From contig NC_073696.1 of the NCBI RefSeq assembly GCF_029784165.1, forward strand, positions 47,429,897 through 47,493,896: a stretch of 64,000 nt of DNA, in the 5' to 3' direction. A program made the position numbers and the translations under genes. Positions within the stretch are counted from its first letter, which is position 1. Each line of letters starts with the position of its first letter. The DNA comes from Wyeomyia smithii. Lineage: Eukaryota; Arthropoda; Insecta; Diptera; Culicidae. Of the stretch, positions 38,301 through 47,040 are shown piece by piece. The notes beneath the pieces were generated by a model. The model worked only from the letters and a program-made list of their open reading frames with translations, was not told where the DNA came from and searched no databases.

Positions 38301-41300
38301 GGTGTGGAGTCGCCTCCCTGGGCGTCGGTGATTGGCCACAACAGTGGCGGAACTAGACCGACGGAAAATAAGCGAGAATAAAAATAAAAAAAAAAAATAA
38401 TGATAACTAGCGTATTACAAAATTGTTCAACATTTTATCCATCCAACAACATATTGGTTATTGTTATCCAACATGTGCTGTTGTTGGATAGATAAAATGT
38501 TGTACAATTTTTCAATACGCTAGTTATCATCATACATTTTATGAAGCAAACTTGTGAAGCAAAAAACAAAAATGAATCTTTTTAAACTTCAACTTCGTTG
38601 TAATTGTTAAATGTTGTTTGCACAAAAACACACTACAGGCACAACATCACCAAGTGTAAATTAGATTCTTCCGAGTGTACTTAAATATATTTCTGAAAAA
38701 AGCAAAGGGAGGCTGAGAACTAAAATACGTAAATCACTGAACAAACGAATTCATTGTGTCCGTAATTACTGTAATTACAGTGTTTAGTCCCACGTCACCA
38801 TTTCATACAACCCTAGGGCTGTATACCTTGTAGTATTTTCGAGTTAACACCAAATCTCGACGTTTCATGCATTCCTAAGACATATGGCATCAAAAAAAAA
38901 ATCGGTATCGACAATTTCATGTATCACTCACCACCTGTACTTTTTTTTCATCGATATTTTTCGTGAAACTTTGACCGCTTTGAGGCACGTGTTCCCGATG
39001 TCCGATCGAGCTGAAATTTTGTATGGGGACTTTCGAAGGTAAATTTTTTTCATACATCGCATTGGCACTCTAGTACATGTAATTATTTCCAAATTAATAA
39101 CATTAATAACAGTAAATAGTATTCATACCCGATGAAGCTGCATTCCAACATAACAATTAATGAAAATTTGTGAGTTTATCTCAGTCCACATCAAATTTTG
39201 ATGGTGAAGCAAAATGGTATTTTTTCTCACAACAAATCAATAGACATACGTAAATCTTTTTTGCAGCGTAACTACTGTTCATAGCCACTCGCAAAGATAA
39301 CCACGATATAAAGACGAACATTCAATAGTGCGAGCAAACAACATCTATTCCTGCTCGTGTCACATATGGCAAGCGAGATAGTGCACTCACTGAACGTCGC
39401 TTCTGGCGTTGTGTGATCCCTGCATAGACACTTCGAAAAGATAAACTCTGTGGCAGCAGGTGATGTGACAGTGATACTCAAACTCGATGCTGCCTTTTGG
39501 CCGTTTCTTGCACCATTTGCGGTAGCCTTGAACTTCGCAAACAAGCGATGCATTTTGCCGTGCAAACAATACTCAATCTCGATGAATACACTCTTCTCTT
39601 GCTGCACAGCAGAACACCACAAAAAAAGTCTGCTTCAATCGTAATCCTCCCGTTGGAATCAAACGAACATTGAATATGGGTGTGCTACATACATATGTAC
39701 AGGCAGGATAAAAATATCGATATTTTCAAAAGAGTATACCGTAAATATAGTCTTCGTTAACTAACTTCAACTTGGATCGAATGAGCTGGAATTGTTCAAA
39801 TTAGGGTAATTGCTATTCGATCAGCCTTGATGGGAATAATCATCATATTGTTTCTTTTTAAAGGAGAAACGTTGACTGTACTGTATATTTCACCTGTACT
39901 TCGCGCTATATGGGTGCACACAACCGTGGCTGGTAACAAAAGTCGCCAATTACCTGCAGCAGCACACAATCACCCGTTGGATAGGACGGTTTCAATGGCA
40001 CCGGATAACCTCGGCCGGTGCTGAATGTGGCTAGACACTCACCATTGTATGCATAGATGTCCGTCAGGAAAACCGGGTATCTCTTGATGGCGATGAGTCG
40101 AGCAAACGGATGCGACCGTCTGTTATGTACACTGACTGACCGGAGGATCAATGTGCTATACTGTAAGGCGATATCTACACATGGAGTTTGATGCTTCATA
40201 GGCATAGCCGTGCGCAGGATTTCCGATTGGAAGAAGTTTTACCAAGATTTATGTTTTAGAACTTGACAATAAACTTTACAACAAAAAAATTAACGTAGGA
40301 TCGCGCCTTGCAACCTTGAGATTTATTCTGTGGAGGGGTTTTTCCCATAGAACAAGTTTGAACCCCGAAAACCCCCCTCCCGTGCGTACAACTATGTACA
40401 TTTAGAAAATGCGGCATCTAGATTGTGCCATTCCAGGGACACGAATCCACTGTTTTATATCCGAGACCAAAAGACCGCAATGGAAATCCCTTCTTTGGTG
40501 AGACAGGTTTTAGTTCTTCGCAATGAATACTCTTCCTCCCGCTCCACCGGTCTGGATGCGAAATGTTGTAGGTTCGTGCTGGTTCCTTTCTTGTTCAATT
40601 ACAGTCGTTCGGTGAAAATTGCGCCGTTTGATAAGAACAATCACACGACTGTTTGTTTCCGGAATTGATGTTCTGGGCCCATAGTTGCAGGGGGTGTGAT
40701 TTCTCTGATCACACTATTTGCGCTCCTCAAACAGTTTGATGGACACGGATCTGGTGAATTGTGAGCCGAAGATAAACTGCCCAGTCGTGCAGAAAATTGG
40801 GCTTGGAATGCACAATTCGCTTCTTGCTTTGAAGTTCTGATTATCGCGAACAACGACAAAGATAATTATACTCATCGATTGGCGGAATAGCTTTGACAAA
40901 TACGATAGATTAATTTGATATATGGGATAAGATCAATTGAGCCAATAAATACCTAATAAGCATTATGCTGGAATTAACAACTATTTTCTAATACAGATTA
41001 GTATCGCTATATAATAGAATAATGTTTGGGATGGCTGTAGAATTGCGTCAAAGAAAGGTTTATATTGTGTCAGTGTTCACAGTACAACCTTCTCAGCTCG
41101 GAATTATATTCTGGTAATATGATAACAAGGTAGTATTTGACATCAGTCTTTTATCTCAAAAATAACTTTTCACAAGGACGTAATCAATAATTGCAATTGT
41201 AGAATGAAAAAAAAAAGTGATTTTCAATAAATATTCGCAAAGAGCATTTTCAGCTCAAATAACGAATCAATAGGTCCTACCTATGTTTAGTTGGATTGAT

Positions 41301-43216
41301 ATTTAGCTGATATGGGTACGGTTTAGTTTTTGTGATATTTTTTTAGAAAATTATAATAAATTTTCAGAACCAAATCACACTGAAAAAAAAATCGCAACAT
41401 AATCATAAAATGCCATTCTTTAAATGTTGTCGTCGGAAATGATTAAATTATGAATTAGAATTTTGGAAAAAGTTTCTCTATTTTGAAAATTGATAAATTT
41501 AACAAATTAAGAAAGAAATTTCGCCATTTCCAAAGAAAAATGTGTACATAAACTTTTCTCCTAGAATGAGAAGTTCTTAAACTATTATAAGTATAATATT
41601 ACTTTACTAAGTCACTTTACATTTCAAAAAGACGAATCAGAATACTCAGAATCAGGATACCCAAAATCTGAAAAAAATAAGGCTGAAAATTATTGAAATG
41701 TTCATGAAAAATAAAACCTATAATAATTTTCAATAGCTTCTCAAAAATGAGTCGTGTTTCAAAAAATTAAACCAATAGCACTAAATGGTATTCTTTCCCA
41801 TAGAAACTTCTATGCAAAATTTCAGCCAAATCAAAAATGACGATTTCAAAAAAAACTGGGAGCCTGGAATAAACGCATCATCTGTCGGCTCATACCCTGG
41901 TAGGAGAATTTTCTTTGTCTTGAATGTCTCCTAGGAAAGCCAAGGCATGTACAAGCTGCTGTCTTTAAAAAGTTTTTACGTGGTAGGTAAGTACTGCATC
42001 ATGCAAATAAATTCCTGGCATATTTTGAAATGCGGAACAAAAGCATTATGCCACATGAAATCAATATGTAAAATAACAAAAGCGAATATTTTTTCTCATT
42101 TTGGTAACGCTATGGTAACATTTCCAACCGCCGTGATTCTGCCTTTTGTATTGTAGGTGGTTTTGCGTTATCGAATATTTTGCCTTTGAGTTGAAATTAA
42201 TAAAAAAGAGAACATAAAGCAACTATTTGGAGGAAATATGAACTAAAATTGGTACGCTATTCAAAATTACAAAAACTAATCGTAAATAAACACACAGTTG
42301 AGTACTTCAAAAGTTTTTTAATACACTTATTATAAAATTAAAACAGTTTGACGCATACAGGTTACAAGCCGTATCTTCTAATAATACAATTCATGAAGCT
42401 GTTGCAATGAGTGTAAAAAGTGGCATTTCCCACCGGAGTCATTGTGACTGCAAGATTGTTTCAGAAAAACTTCGCATTTTTTTACATCACTAAAACGACT
42501 ACAATCTTCACAAGAACTTTCCTTAAGCACTAATCGATGCAAAATAAAAAGGATGTGTTGTACCGACAATAATAAAATAAAGTAATCATCCGATTACAAA
42601 CATTCAAAAAGTTACAACTCATTTCTTATTTTCTCCTTCGGAAAAATATCTTAATTTTCCTTCCTTTCATTCTCCACGCACGAATGACAGATTCATGCTG
42701 GTTTCCACACTGCCAACTTCCGCTGCCCCAAATCAGATGATTTTCGATTTTTTCGCTCAAGCCAGCAGGACATCATGGAGAATGCAGTGCCGTTCGTGAT
42801 TTCCATGCCAACCTTGGAACTCTCGTCGTAAATCGGCGATGCGCAGGGCTCGCCTGCGAACCAGATCCGCCCAGCGTCCAATTTCGTCACTCTCGGCGTC
42901 GCGCTAAAAAGGAAGAAAAATGTACAGTAATTGATGTAGTATGGACACTACCTAATGAATGCGGAGTGCTGTGCGCGTATGTTCACGCAGAATCGAGGAG
43001 CATTCAAACAAACAAAAAATAATAACTCAATCTACAGAGTAACCCCACGGCATTTGCTAGGTGTCGATCGACGCCACAATTTTTATCGTCACATTGCGTG
43101 AATACCTGTTGAACGTTTTTCTGGTACGTAATGGTTTGGTTAGCGCCCTCCTCCCGGTCGATTTCCCGTTCTCGCATCAGCTGTTCGATGTGATTCTGCT
43201 TTTCCCGAAGAACATC
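14313..43216 (-). CDS. CLIP-190: CLIP-190 (CLIP-170/Restin family) microtubule plus-end protein, C-terminal 1478 residues
   Basis: Six exons join in frame: 43216-43106, 26362-26252, 19307-19205, 19133-15272, 15204-15002 and 14359-14313. The family links microtubule plus ends and vesicles to the cytoskeleton. Exon order matches fly CLIP-190: VLREKQNHIEQLM first, then EDLQFSVDEATFCGEEL, then a coiled coil of about 1280 residues full of Leu/Glu/Lys heptads, ending ISFLNSIIADMQRKND. After it come KRKPAPRIFCDICDEFDQH and KYCDGCEVFGHELGECP, two CCHC-type zinc knuckles. The protein closes with DDETY, the EEY/F-like tail that CAP-Gly domains bind. The N-terminal CAP-Gly domains were not found in the window, so the first exons lie beyond position 64000. 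Introns of 6.9, 16.7 and more than 20 kb are filled with transposons. Confidence 0.95.
14360..15001 (-). other. CLIP-190 last intron
   Basis: A 642-nt intron with GT/AG borders. It contains a poly-A run on the plus strand (14980-14994). Nothing else was recognised. Confidence 0.85.
15002..15204 (-). CDS. CLIP-190: CLIP-190 penultimate exon, zinc knuckle 1
   Basis: The acceptor is at 15206-15205 and the donor GTAAGC starts at 15001. It encodes KRKPAPRIFCDICDEFDQH, a Ser/Pro-rich spacer and ERKLPPPRKYCDGCE. The donor is followed at once by a run of 15 T on the coding strand. Confidence 0.93.
15272..19133 (-). CDS. CLIP-190: CLIP-190 giant coiled-coil exon
   Basis: A single 3862-nt exon encodes 1286 full codons with codons split on both sides (2 nt at each end). 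It forms a continuous dimeric coiled coil dominated by Glu, Lys, Leu and Gln, with no other domain. The acceptor AG is at 19135-19134 and the donor GTAGGT starts at 15271. The many open frames on the opposite strand are compositional shadows of this exon. The coiled coil holds the CAP-Gly head and the zinc-knuckle tail apart and permits head-tail folding, as known for CLIP-170. Confidence 0.95.
19205..19307 (-). CDS. CLIP-190: CLIP-190 internal exon
   Basis: A 103-nt exon encoding AQTHIFKERIAELERQLQ and a Pro-rich stretch ending LPTKEA. It joins the next exon through a split Asp codon. The segment corresponds to the fly region that ends in a proline-containing linker. The acceptor lacks a strong pyrimidine tract. 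Confidence 0.88.
19308..21823 (-). other. CLIP-190 intron, proximal part; nothing else recognised
   Basis: Part of the 6.9-kb intron between 19308 and 26251. Short open frames occur on both strands, but none has splice signals, motifs or a convincing composition. Confidence 0.6.
21824..22956. mobile_element. TIR element, about 1.1 kb, with C-rich subterminal tracts
   Basis: The ends are inverted: GGGACGATCCATTAATGATG at 21824 and its near complement ending at 22956, followed on both sides by TCACGC. Just inside both ends are pyrimidine tracts with long C runs (21864-21955 and 22860-22925). No coding frame was recognised. A 292-bp TA-flanked MITE (22450-22741) lies inside. The target duplication is uncertain. 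Confidence 0.72.
22450..22741. mobile_element. Small MITE with TA target duplication, nested
   Basis: Inverted ends AGGTCGCTTTTTACGCGG (22450) and its complement (ending 22741) are flanked by TA on both sides (22448-22449 and 22742-22743). TA targeting suggests Tc1/mariner-type mobilisation. There is no coding capacity. Confidence 0.72.
23041..23260 (-). mobile_element. tRNA-derived SINE
   Basis: On the minus strand the unit opens with a tRNA-like head. It has a degenerate A box (GTGGTGAGCGGT) and a near-perfect B box, GGTTCGATTCCC (23194-23183), spaced as in tRNA genes. A non-tRNA body follows and runs to about 23041. It is truncated or mutated enough that it should not be called a functional tRNA. 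Confidence 0.75.
23290..23600 (+). repeat. Degenerate tandem array, unit A (about 140-150 bp)
   Basis: Two to three diverged copies of a unit containing GAGGGAGGGGTC, AAATGAAACACAAATTTC, CTCGAGAACTAACCAA and GGAACCAAATTTAGCAGG. The same unit recurs at 59970-60720 and, inverted, at 63210-63560. Confidence 0.65.
23600..25060 (+). repeat. Degenerate tandem array, unit B (about 120-130 bp)
   Basis: Diverged copies of a unit built on CATTTTGAAATC, GATGGCGACTTCCGGTTT, CTGAAAAACAGC, GACCAAATACCACCC and ATGAGTATTTCC. The GACTTCC core falls at 23773, 23896 and 24025. A TTAA-flanked MITE (24089-24827) interrupts the array. The unit recurs at 48520-49440, 60720-61120 and 62640-63200. Confidence 0.65.
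24089..24827. mobile_element. TTAA-flanked MITE, copy 1 (739 bp)
   Basis: Ends GGGGTTATATACCTTTTT and its complement are flanked by TTAA (24085-24088 and 24828-24831). It is highly similar over its whole length to 46300-47040. TTAA targeting is typical of piggyBac-type transposases. No coding capacity. It is inserted into the unit-B array, so it is younger than that array. Confidence 0.85.
25100..25229 (+). mobile_element. Helitron-like 3' terminus
   Basis: The sequence ends GTTTGCCGGGTCAGCTAG with a T immediately after, as expected for a Helitron 3' end (CTAG, inserted between A and T). A weak GGC/GCC hairpin precedes the terminus. The minisatellite block upstream (23290-25060) probably belongs to the same element. 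No Rep/helicase frame is present, so it would be non-autonomous. Confidence 0.45.
25240..26251 (-). other. CLIP-190 intron, nothing further recognised
   Basis: A short motif, GACTACGTTTC near 25307, resembles GACTACGTCTT near 36410 and may mark the edge of a dispersed repeat. No gene was seen. Confidence 0.45.
26252..26362 (-). CDS. CLIP-190: CLIP-190 internal exon
   Basis: A 111-nt, phase 0-0 exon encoding MKEKITKLENQLVEEKRR and EDLQFSVDEATFCGEELN. The second part is highly conserved among CLIPs. The donor is GTAAGT at 26251. Confidence 0.92.
26363..29544 (-). other. CLIP-190 16.7-kb intron, first part
   Basis: AT-rich sequence with no recognised gene. It contains one near-perfect 26-bp palindrome (28211-28236). 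Confidence 0.55.
28211..28236. repeat. Near-perfect palindrome in AT-rich intron
   Basis: The 8-bp arms GTCCAGAC and GTCTGGAC flank AGGACGTCCC, which is itself nearly self-complementary. Its GC content is far above the surroundings. Confidence 0.7.
29545..30090 (-). pseudogene. Mariner transposase relic (Mos1-like)
   Basis: Minus-strand fragments resemble mauritiana-type mariner transposases. The frame from 30084 contains RLNIHAAYVIPCIWWEYVGV and RLLKPNRN. Further along, shifted frames contain a decayed counterpart of the region around the last catalytic Asp, followed by SLKDEDSYSIFYRWDEVV and NDG. Several stops and frameshifts make it inactive. Element ends were not identified. Confidence 0.65.
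30762..31644. mobile_element. TIR element with GGGGCTAGTTGGTCA ends
   Basis: The left end GGGGCTAGTTGGTCA (30762-30776) is the exact complement of the right end (31630-31644). A second, diverged copy of the motif follows the left end (about 30785), and related words occur near 31420-31470. No coding frame or clear target duplication was seen. Confidence 0.6.
31645..32304 (-). other. CLIP-190 intron, nothing recognised
   Basis: No gene or element boundary could be supported. Confidence 0.5.
33604..34058 (-). pseudogene. hAT transposase relic (ZMYM1-like type)
   Basis: The frame 34058-33831 contains IPYLNSLITSQKTRFMED and NFVGEVDVWYQHC, resembling the region before the dimerisation domain. 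The frame 33789-33604 contains ELSFSTLRRVKTWLRSTM, the hallmark C-terminal hAT dimerisation motif. Frame changes and missing upstream parts show that it is dead. It lies within hAT-type ends on the matching strand. Confidence 0.65.
34370..35270 (-). pseudogene. Tc1/mariner-type (ITm DD37E) transposase relic
   Basis: The N-terminal helix-turn-helix is read from 35256: RQFVDTGYARSGIYNILALL, SSGRPTTLSDKKLQRML, GKVATSLRALG. Further down are DDETCLTLDGNYW, WPDLETANYSRRSFEEMERL and VNPPNVPKLRFVEDFW. Between the Asp of WPD and the Glu of VED there are 37 residues, the spacing that defines the mosquito DD37E family. In-frame stops interrupt it. It is inserted inside the hAT element. Confidence 0.75.
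35596..36397. repeat. Foldback repeat cluster with a 0.2-kb unit in both orientations
   Basis: A unit containing GTTTAGCGGTAG, AGTTTCGTCCTCTCGAA, TTTCAGCTCGATCGG and GGGAACACGTGCC occurs at about 35600-35740 and 35930-36055 on the plus strand and inverted at about 36200-36320. The inner pair (35850-36055 and 36190-36395) forms a long hairpin. A fourth, inverted copy is at 38862-39050. Confidence 0.65.
36398..37790 (+). pseudogene. LINE (non-LTR retrotransposon) reverse transcriptase fragment
   Basis: Plus-strand frames contain the reverse-transcriptase block LICPIYKKGHRLDCGNYRGI, then after a stop YQTGFRQGRSTTDQKLTL, AYDSVKRNELWQIMLEHG and GLKQGDALSNLLFNIALEG. The catalytic YADD is replaced by FADI with local deletion. 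C-terminal blocks follow: ALYRTLILPVALHGHEAWTL, RRVLGVFERKVLRSIHGG and RGRLQWAAHVARMPDERAV. Stops and frameshifts occur near 36588, 36960, 37206 and 37651. The 5' half (endonuclease) is missing. It ends near an AAAGTAAGTAAAG-like tail. Clade not resolved. Confidence 0.82.
38010..38545. mobile_element. Foldback MITE interrupted by a SINE
   Basis: GATAACTAGCGTATT near 38403 and AATACGCTAGTTATC near 38514 pair. So do TTTATCCATCCAACAACA and its near complement, giving a hairpin of about 128 bp plus flanks. The SINE at 38037-38396 is inserted in the left arm with a 13-bp duplication. Confidence 0.65.
38037..38396 (+). mobile_element. tRNA-headed SINE with 13-bp target duplication
   Basis: It has a tRNA-like head with a perfect B box (GGGTTCGAATCCC at 38091-38103) and an A-box-like TAGCGTGGTTGG. 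A body with GCCGGTCCGTTAG and GGCGTCGGTGATTGGC follows, then an A-rich AATAAAAATAAA tail. It is flanked by the direct repeat ATAATGATAACTA (38024-38036 and 38397-38409). The poly-A tail and duplication show LINE-mediated insertion. Confidence 0.85.
38862..39050 (-). repeat. Inverted copy of the 35.6-kb repeat unit
   Basis: Complementary to about 35640-35825: GACATATGGCAT, ATCGACAATTTCATG, TTTGACCGCTTTGAGGCACG and CGATCGAGCTGAAATTTT. Together with that segment it brackets the LINE and the SINE. Confidence 0.65.
39391..40836 (-). CDS. Putative gene or pseudogene nested in a CLIP-190 intron (unknown product)
   Basis: Three candidate exons follow one another in phase: 40836-40531, 40160-39954 and 39601-39391, with GT/AG borders. 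Distinctive segments are FCTTGQFIFGSQFTRSVSIK, VIVLIKRRNFHRTTVIEQER, RYPVFLTDIYAYNGECLATF, YPVPLKPSYPTGDCVLLQ and KSVFIEIEYCLHGKMHRLF. The first exon has an in-frame TAG at 40716-40714, with 67 further open codons (40713-40513) up to a TAA at 40512-40510. It may be a pseudogene, a readthrough stop or a wrong exon model. The 207-nt second exon is the most convincing (phase 0-0, consensus acceptor and donor). Cys content and beta-rich composition suggest a secreted or extracellular protein, which is inference. No family was recognised. Confidence 0.4.
40900..42690 (-). other. CLIP-190 intron, AT-rich, nothing recognised
   Basis: No gene or transposon boundary could be supported. Confidence 0.5.
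42693..42904 (-). other. GC-rich open segment of unknown nature
   Basis: It follows an acceptor-like TTTTTAG just upstream of 42905 and is far more GC-rich than its neighbours. One frame reads through with LDAGRIWFAGEPCASPIYDE; another gives RDAESDEIGRWADLVRRR. Neither can be spliced in phase into CLIP-190 with a good donor. It could be an exon of the nested candidate gene downstream or an old gene fragment. Confidence 0.25.
43106..43216 (-). CDS. CLIP-190: CLIP-190 most upstream exon in the window
   Basis: A 111-nt, phase 0-0 exon encoding DVLREKQNHIEQLMRERE and a Gln/Asn-rich remainder. It matches the start of the CLIP coiled coil just after the CAP-Gly and Ser-rich region. The acceptor AG is at 43218-43217 and the donor GTATTC starts at 43105. 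Confidence 0.9.
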
Positions 43217-44420
43217 CTAGAGAGTTGGAAAAGGGGAGGTGAGAAACAAAGCGCTGTAGTATGTGGTTTCTATTGGTGTTGTTAGTGTTAGTGTTTGAAA
43301 TGTGAGAATTGTTGACTGTCTTTGAATGAGCGTGGTAAGCTTTGTGGCAACAAGTGTCGACAATACAGCCGATTTCCAGTATTTTGTAGGTTGGTAGACC
43401 CTTTTTCTGTGAAAGCCATAGTAGACTTTGTCGATTCTGTGAATAAAATATGCTTATACAGTAATATGGAGCGTGGAGCTTTGACTGCTACGAAAAATGT
43501 TTCCGAAATTTGTGGTATTCATCTTATAATCGGATAAATGATTGATTTAAAAGCTTAGGCCAATATGCAAATAAATTTTTGGATTTATCTCCTGACGTGA
43601 CTGATTTTTCAACGCTTTGCAAAGGTAATATTATTTCCACAAACATATTTTACACAAACAAAAGGCTATTTATCTGAATAGAATGGACGGAAATTTAGGT
43701 AGGTATGTGGGCCGTGATGATGGCCGCAAATCGCCACTTCAGCACACAAAATAGTGAAGAAAACTCGCTATCAATGCCATACACAACAGTGCGGGTCAGT
43801 AGAATAACACCAAATGACAATATTCGCACTGCGGATATGCTTCCATATCATTTTTACTGATTGCTAGTTCTTAACTAGAAATAAGCTGGTAAAATATCCG
43901 CTTACTCTCAATAGCGACGATGTTAATGAGTAACATGAAATGCAGAATCAAAAACACAACACAACAGATCTTAGTCCTGGTTGCAGTGATGGGTCCATAA
44001 AGTAAAAAGATAGTCAAATTACAAAATAAATTCGGACTGCTGCAAATTTTTAAGCAATCCCTACTTCTAAGAAAGAGTTTATTAATTATCTGATAAATCA
44101 TTACAATGCAATGCAATCAATGATGATCAAATTTACAATTGTGACGAATGTGACTTGTTTTTAAAATGACTCCCCGTGAAATATTACTTCGTTCGGGAGA
44201 CAGAGACGCTTCGGAGATTCAAATTGGCAAAAATTTGGTAATTTCATGCCATGCTCGATTTATAGTATTTGGAACTCATAATTCGCCGTTATTGCTTATT
44301 GGAAGACGCTTGAAAAATATAACGATTCCGTTGAATTACCAAGGCTATCGTCCGGATGAGTCGGGAACTTTTCAGCTGCCCACGTGGAATGCGGACAGTT
44401 AAGTGCAAAATTCTGTCTTC
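43217..44420 (-). other. CLIP-190 upstream intron, first part
   Basis: No repeat was recognised. A 78-codon plus-strand frame at 44166-44402 has no supporting motif and is treated as chance. Confidence 0.5.
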
Positions 44421-45400
44421 ACTGCCCATAATTCAAAAATTGGCTAATATGCCATTTTTACCAAAAACGAGAAAACAGTTTCTCGTGATGGTACACACCC
44501 TAAACAAGGTCCCTATGGAAGCTGATTGTCAAAAAATGCATTTGGGAAGGCAGCAAACGTGAAACAATTTTGGCTAATATCCAAAATAATTGAGAATTTT
44601 ACTAATATCCAATATCCAATATGAACCTGTGGTATGTTCACGAACCAGTGTATTATTACTGAACTGTGTTTCTTCTAACTTTCGAAAGTGTGTTGTAGCT
44701 TGGTGGTTACTGGCGACTGGTGAGCGATCGTAAGGCCCTTGCATCAAATTTGACTTTTTTACGAAGAATATTTGATGCTACAAGAGTTTATTTGTTGTAC
44801 TGCGAAACCCGATGATCAAAAAGTGTGACTGTTTCCTTCTGTCAGAAATCTTTACATTTAAAAAAATGATCTTTAGCTCTTAGATTAGGAGTAATATTAA
44901 TAAAAAGAAGATTCAGATTTCATTTTGGATTTGATGAGAAAAAATAGGAAAGTGGATTGTGAGATTACCATGAATAATAATATTTTCGTTATATTATTAT
45001 ATTGCTGCACGTAACAATTGTCTCGTCGTCTTTTTCATCTTCACTTGTGCTTCCGTGTTGTTTAATTAAATTCAAAACCATTTTCATCACCAACGAGTAC
45101 GATATAATTCACATCGTATGGATATTAGCCAAAGTGCACACCGTTTTGTCAACTGACCTTTAATTTATAATTGAAAAAAAAAACGGCTACTGTGTTAAAA
45201 ATACGTGGCGGATGGAATTTTCTACAGATTTCTCTGTTTCCACTCAACGTCAAGGTTCCAGCATATATGAAGGGTGGTATACTCATTAAAAAAGTTGTCA
45301 TAAACAGTCAAAATATGTTGTACCGACAAAAAACTTTCAAATGCGTTTTTCTCGATTTGATGCCTATGGCATATTAGCCAATTTTTGAATTATGGGCAGT
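44421..45400. mobile_element. TIR element with about 35-bp inverted ends
   Basis: ACTGCCCATAATTCAAAAAT at 44421 continues TTGGCTAATATGCCAT, and the exact complement ends at 45400. The flanks suggest a 3-4 bp duplication of TTCA type, depending on where the end is set. Internal GCTAATATCCA words recur (44570-44625, 45117-45130). No transposase frame. Confidence 0.75.
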
Positions 45401-45429
45401 TCAGCAAAGTAGTCCGGACGGTCTAGGGA

Positions 45430-45960
45430 ATTCCACCACTATGTGATGCTAGTGTGCATGCAATTATTTGTATTTAGACTTTCATTTACCTATATCACGA
45501 TTCCACCCAAATAGATAGTTGTGGTTTTCCGCAAAGTTTTTAACATGACCTTCTGAACAAGTTTGCTTAAGACCGCAGCTTTTGAAATAGTTGGATTCAC
45601 GAGATAAACTTCCAAATTAGAAATACTCATAACTACATGCACACTAGTGCCACGTACCGGCTTCCAAATAAAATCTCACCAACAACTTTGCCGAAAACGG
45701 TAACTTTCTAAATGTTCGGATTCTTGAGATGAATAAGATTCAAAGTACTCAAAACTGCGTGCACACTAGCGCCGCGTTTCGGTCAAACTTCGAAACGAAC
45801 TGTGCATCAAATGCAAGGCTTCAAAACTTTTTGAACAACTTACTGAAGACCGCAACTCTCTAAGTTGTCGGTTTCCGAGGTACAGCGTTGTTACAGAAAC
45901 CTTAATTTTGAATCCGCAAACTCCGCGCCACGGGTTTTTGATCCGCGCCGTGAAAACTAA
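45430..45960 (-). repeat. Degenerate direct repeats, about 123-bp spacing
   Basis: The core CATGCACACTAGTGCCACGT (45633) recurs as CGTGCACACTAGCGCCGCGT (about 45756), and a partial inverted form lies near 45450. Each is followed by sequence with AACTTTCTAAATGTTCGG-like blocks. This may be the same kind of mosquito minisatellite as the unit A/B arrays. Confidence 0.45.
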
Positions 45961-46299
45961 ATCCGCGCCGAAAAAAACTAATAAAAACTTATGATTCATC
46001 ATGGTAAATTTAATACCATCTTTAAAATGTCATACTGATATGTATAACTTGTTTGTATTTAGCTTAAAACGCAGGACAGTTGACTTACTGCGGCCATGTT
46101 TAGGAATGATGCTGACCAAAAATGTTGTTTGGAAATTCTTATATACAAAAGTAAAATGCCCGTAGCACTGAATTTTTCTCGTTGAAAAGAGTATGATTAT
46201 GACGAGTAAAATTCCTGTGAGACATAAGTTAGATATAAAAAGTGAGAATTGAATGACGAGATTTTAGAAATGTGGGTTGAGAGGTTCGATAAATATTAA

Positions 46300-47040
46300 G
46301 GGTTTATATACCTTTTTGGTTTAAAAAAACCGAAAGAAATCTTATTGCATCATCTTCAAATACAACATCTTGAGAACATTTTCACAAATTTTCATAAAGA
46401 TCTGAGCAATAGGAAGAAAGTTAGAGCGATTTGCAGCGCGCCTTGCCACGGCCACATAAGCTAAACTTGAAACTTTATACGTGATTATCTCGGAATATTG
46501 TTTTCCGAAAAATGACTTTGCCGTGATCCTGATTGCGGGAAAACCACTGAACCGATTTCCTTCATCTTTTTTTATAAAATTTTCGTTATTAAATCTACCG
46601 GTCCTTGAACGATCGCTTTTTGAAACATACAGTTACATTTTGCCGCAAAAATTTTTTTAATGCAATTTTTGGCGCTCAAAACGTGCATTTTTTGGAAAAA
46701 AACGTTCCCGTTTGCACTGAAAACAAAATACTCATAAAAGCGATCGTTCAAGGACACGGCACACTTCTAAACTAATGAAATAATATGAGTTTTTTGATTT
46801 TGGTTGACCCGCTGAGTCTCTATCAGGATCACCGCAAGCCTCTGCAAAAAATAGCGTTTCGGGGAAACGGCCATTACTCCAGTGATAATTGGTATATCTC
46901 AAAATCAAACATATTTGTTTGTTGCTGATAAACTGCACTTTCAGAACAATATCACTTTGATGCAATGAAAATGGTGCTATGCACTTAAAAATAAATTCAA
47001 ACTTCCCTCAGTTTTCTCGACCAAAAAGGTATATAACCCC
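46300..47040. mobile_element. TTAA-flanked MITE, copy 2 (741 bp)
   Basis: It is colinear and about 95% alike by eye with 24089-24827, in the same orientation, and flanked by TTAA (46296-46299 and 47041-47044). The left end carries GGGTTTATATACC where copy 1 has GGGGTTATATACC. Confidence 0.85.

Noticed and set aside
42693..42904. Extra CLIP-190 exon at the acceptor near 42905
   Set aside because: The flanking exons already join in phase and match the fly sequence, and this segment has no good donor in the right phase.
44166..44402. 78-codon plus-strand frame starting MTPREILLRSGD
   Set aside because: No recognisable family and no exon context. It ends just before a transposon.
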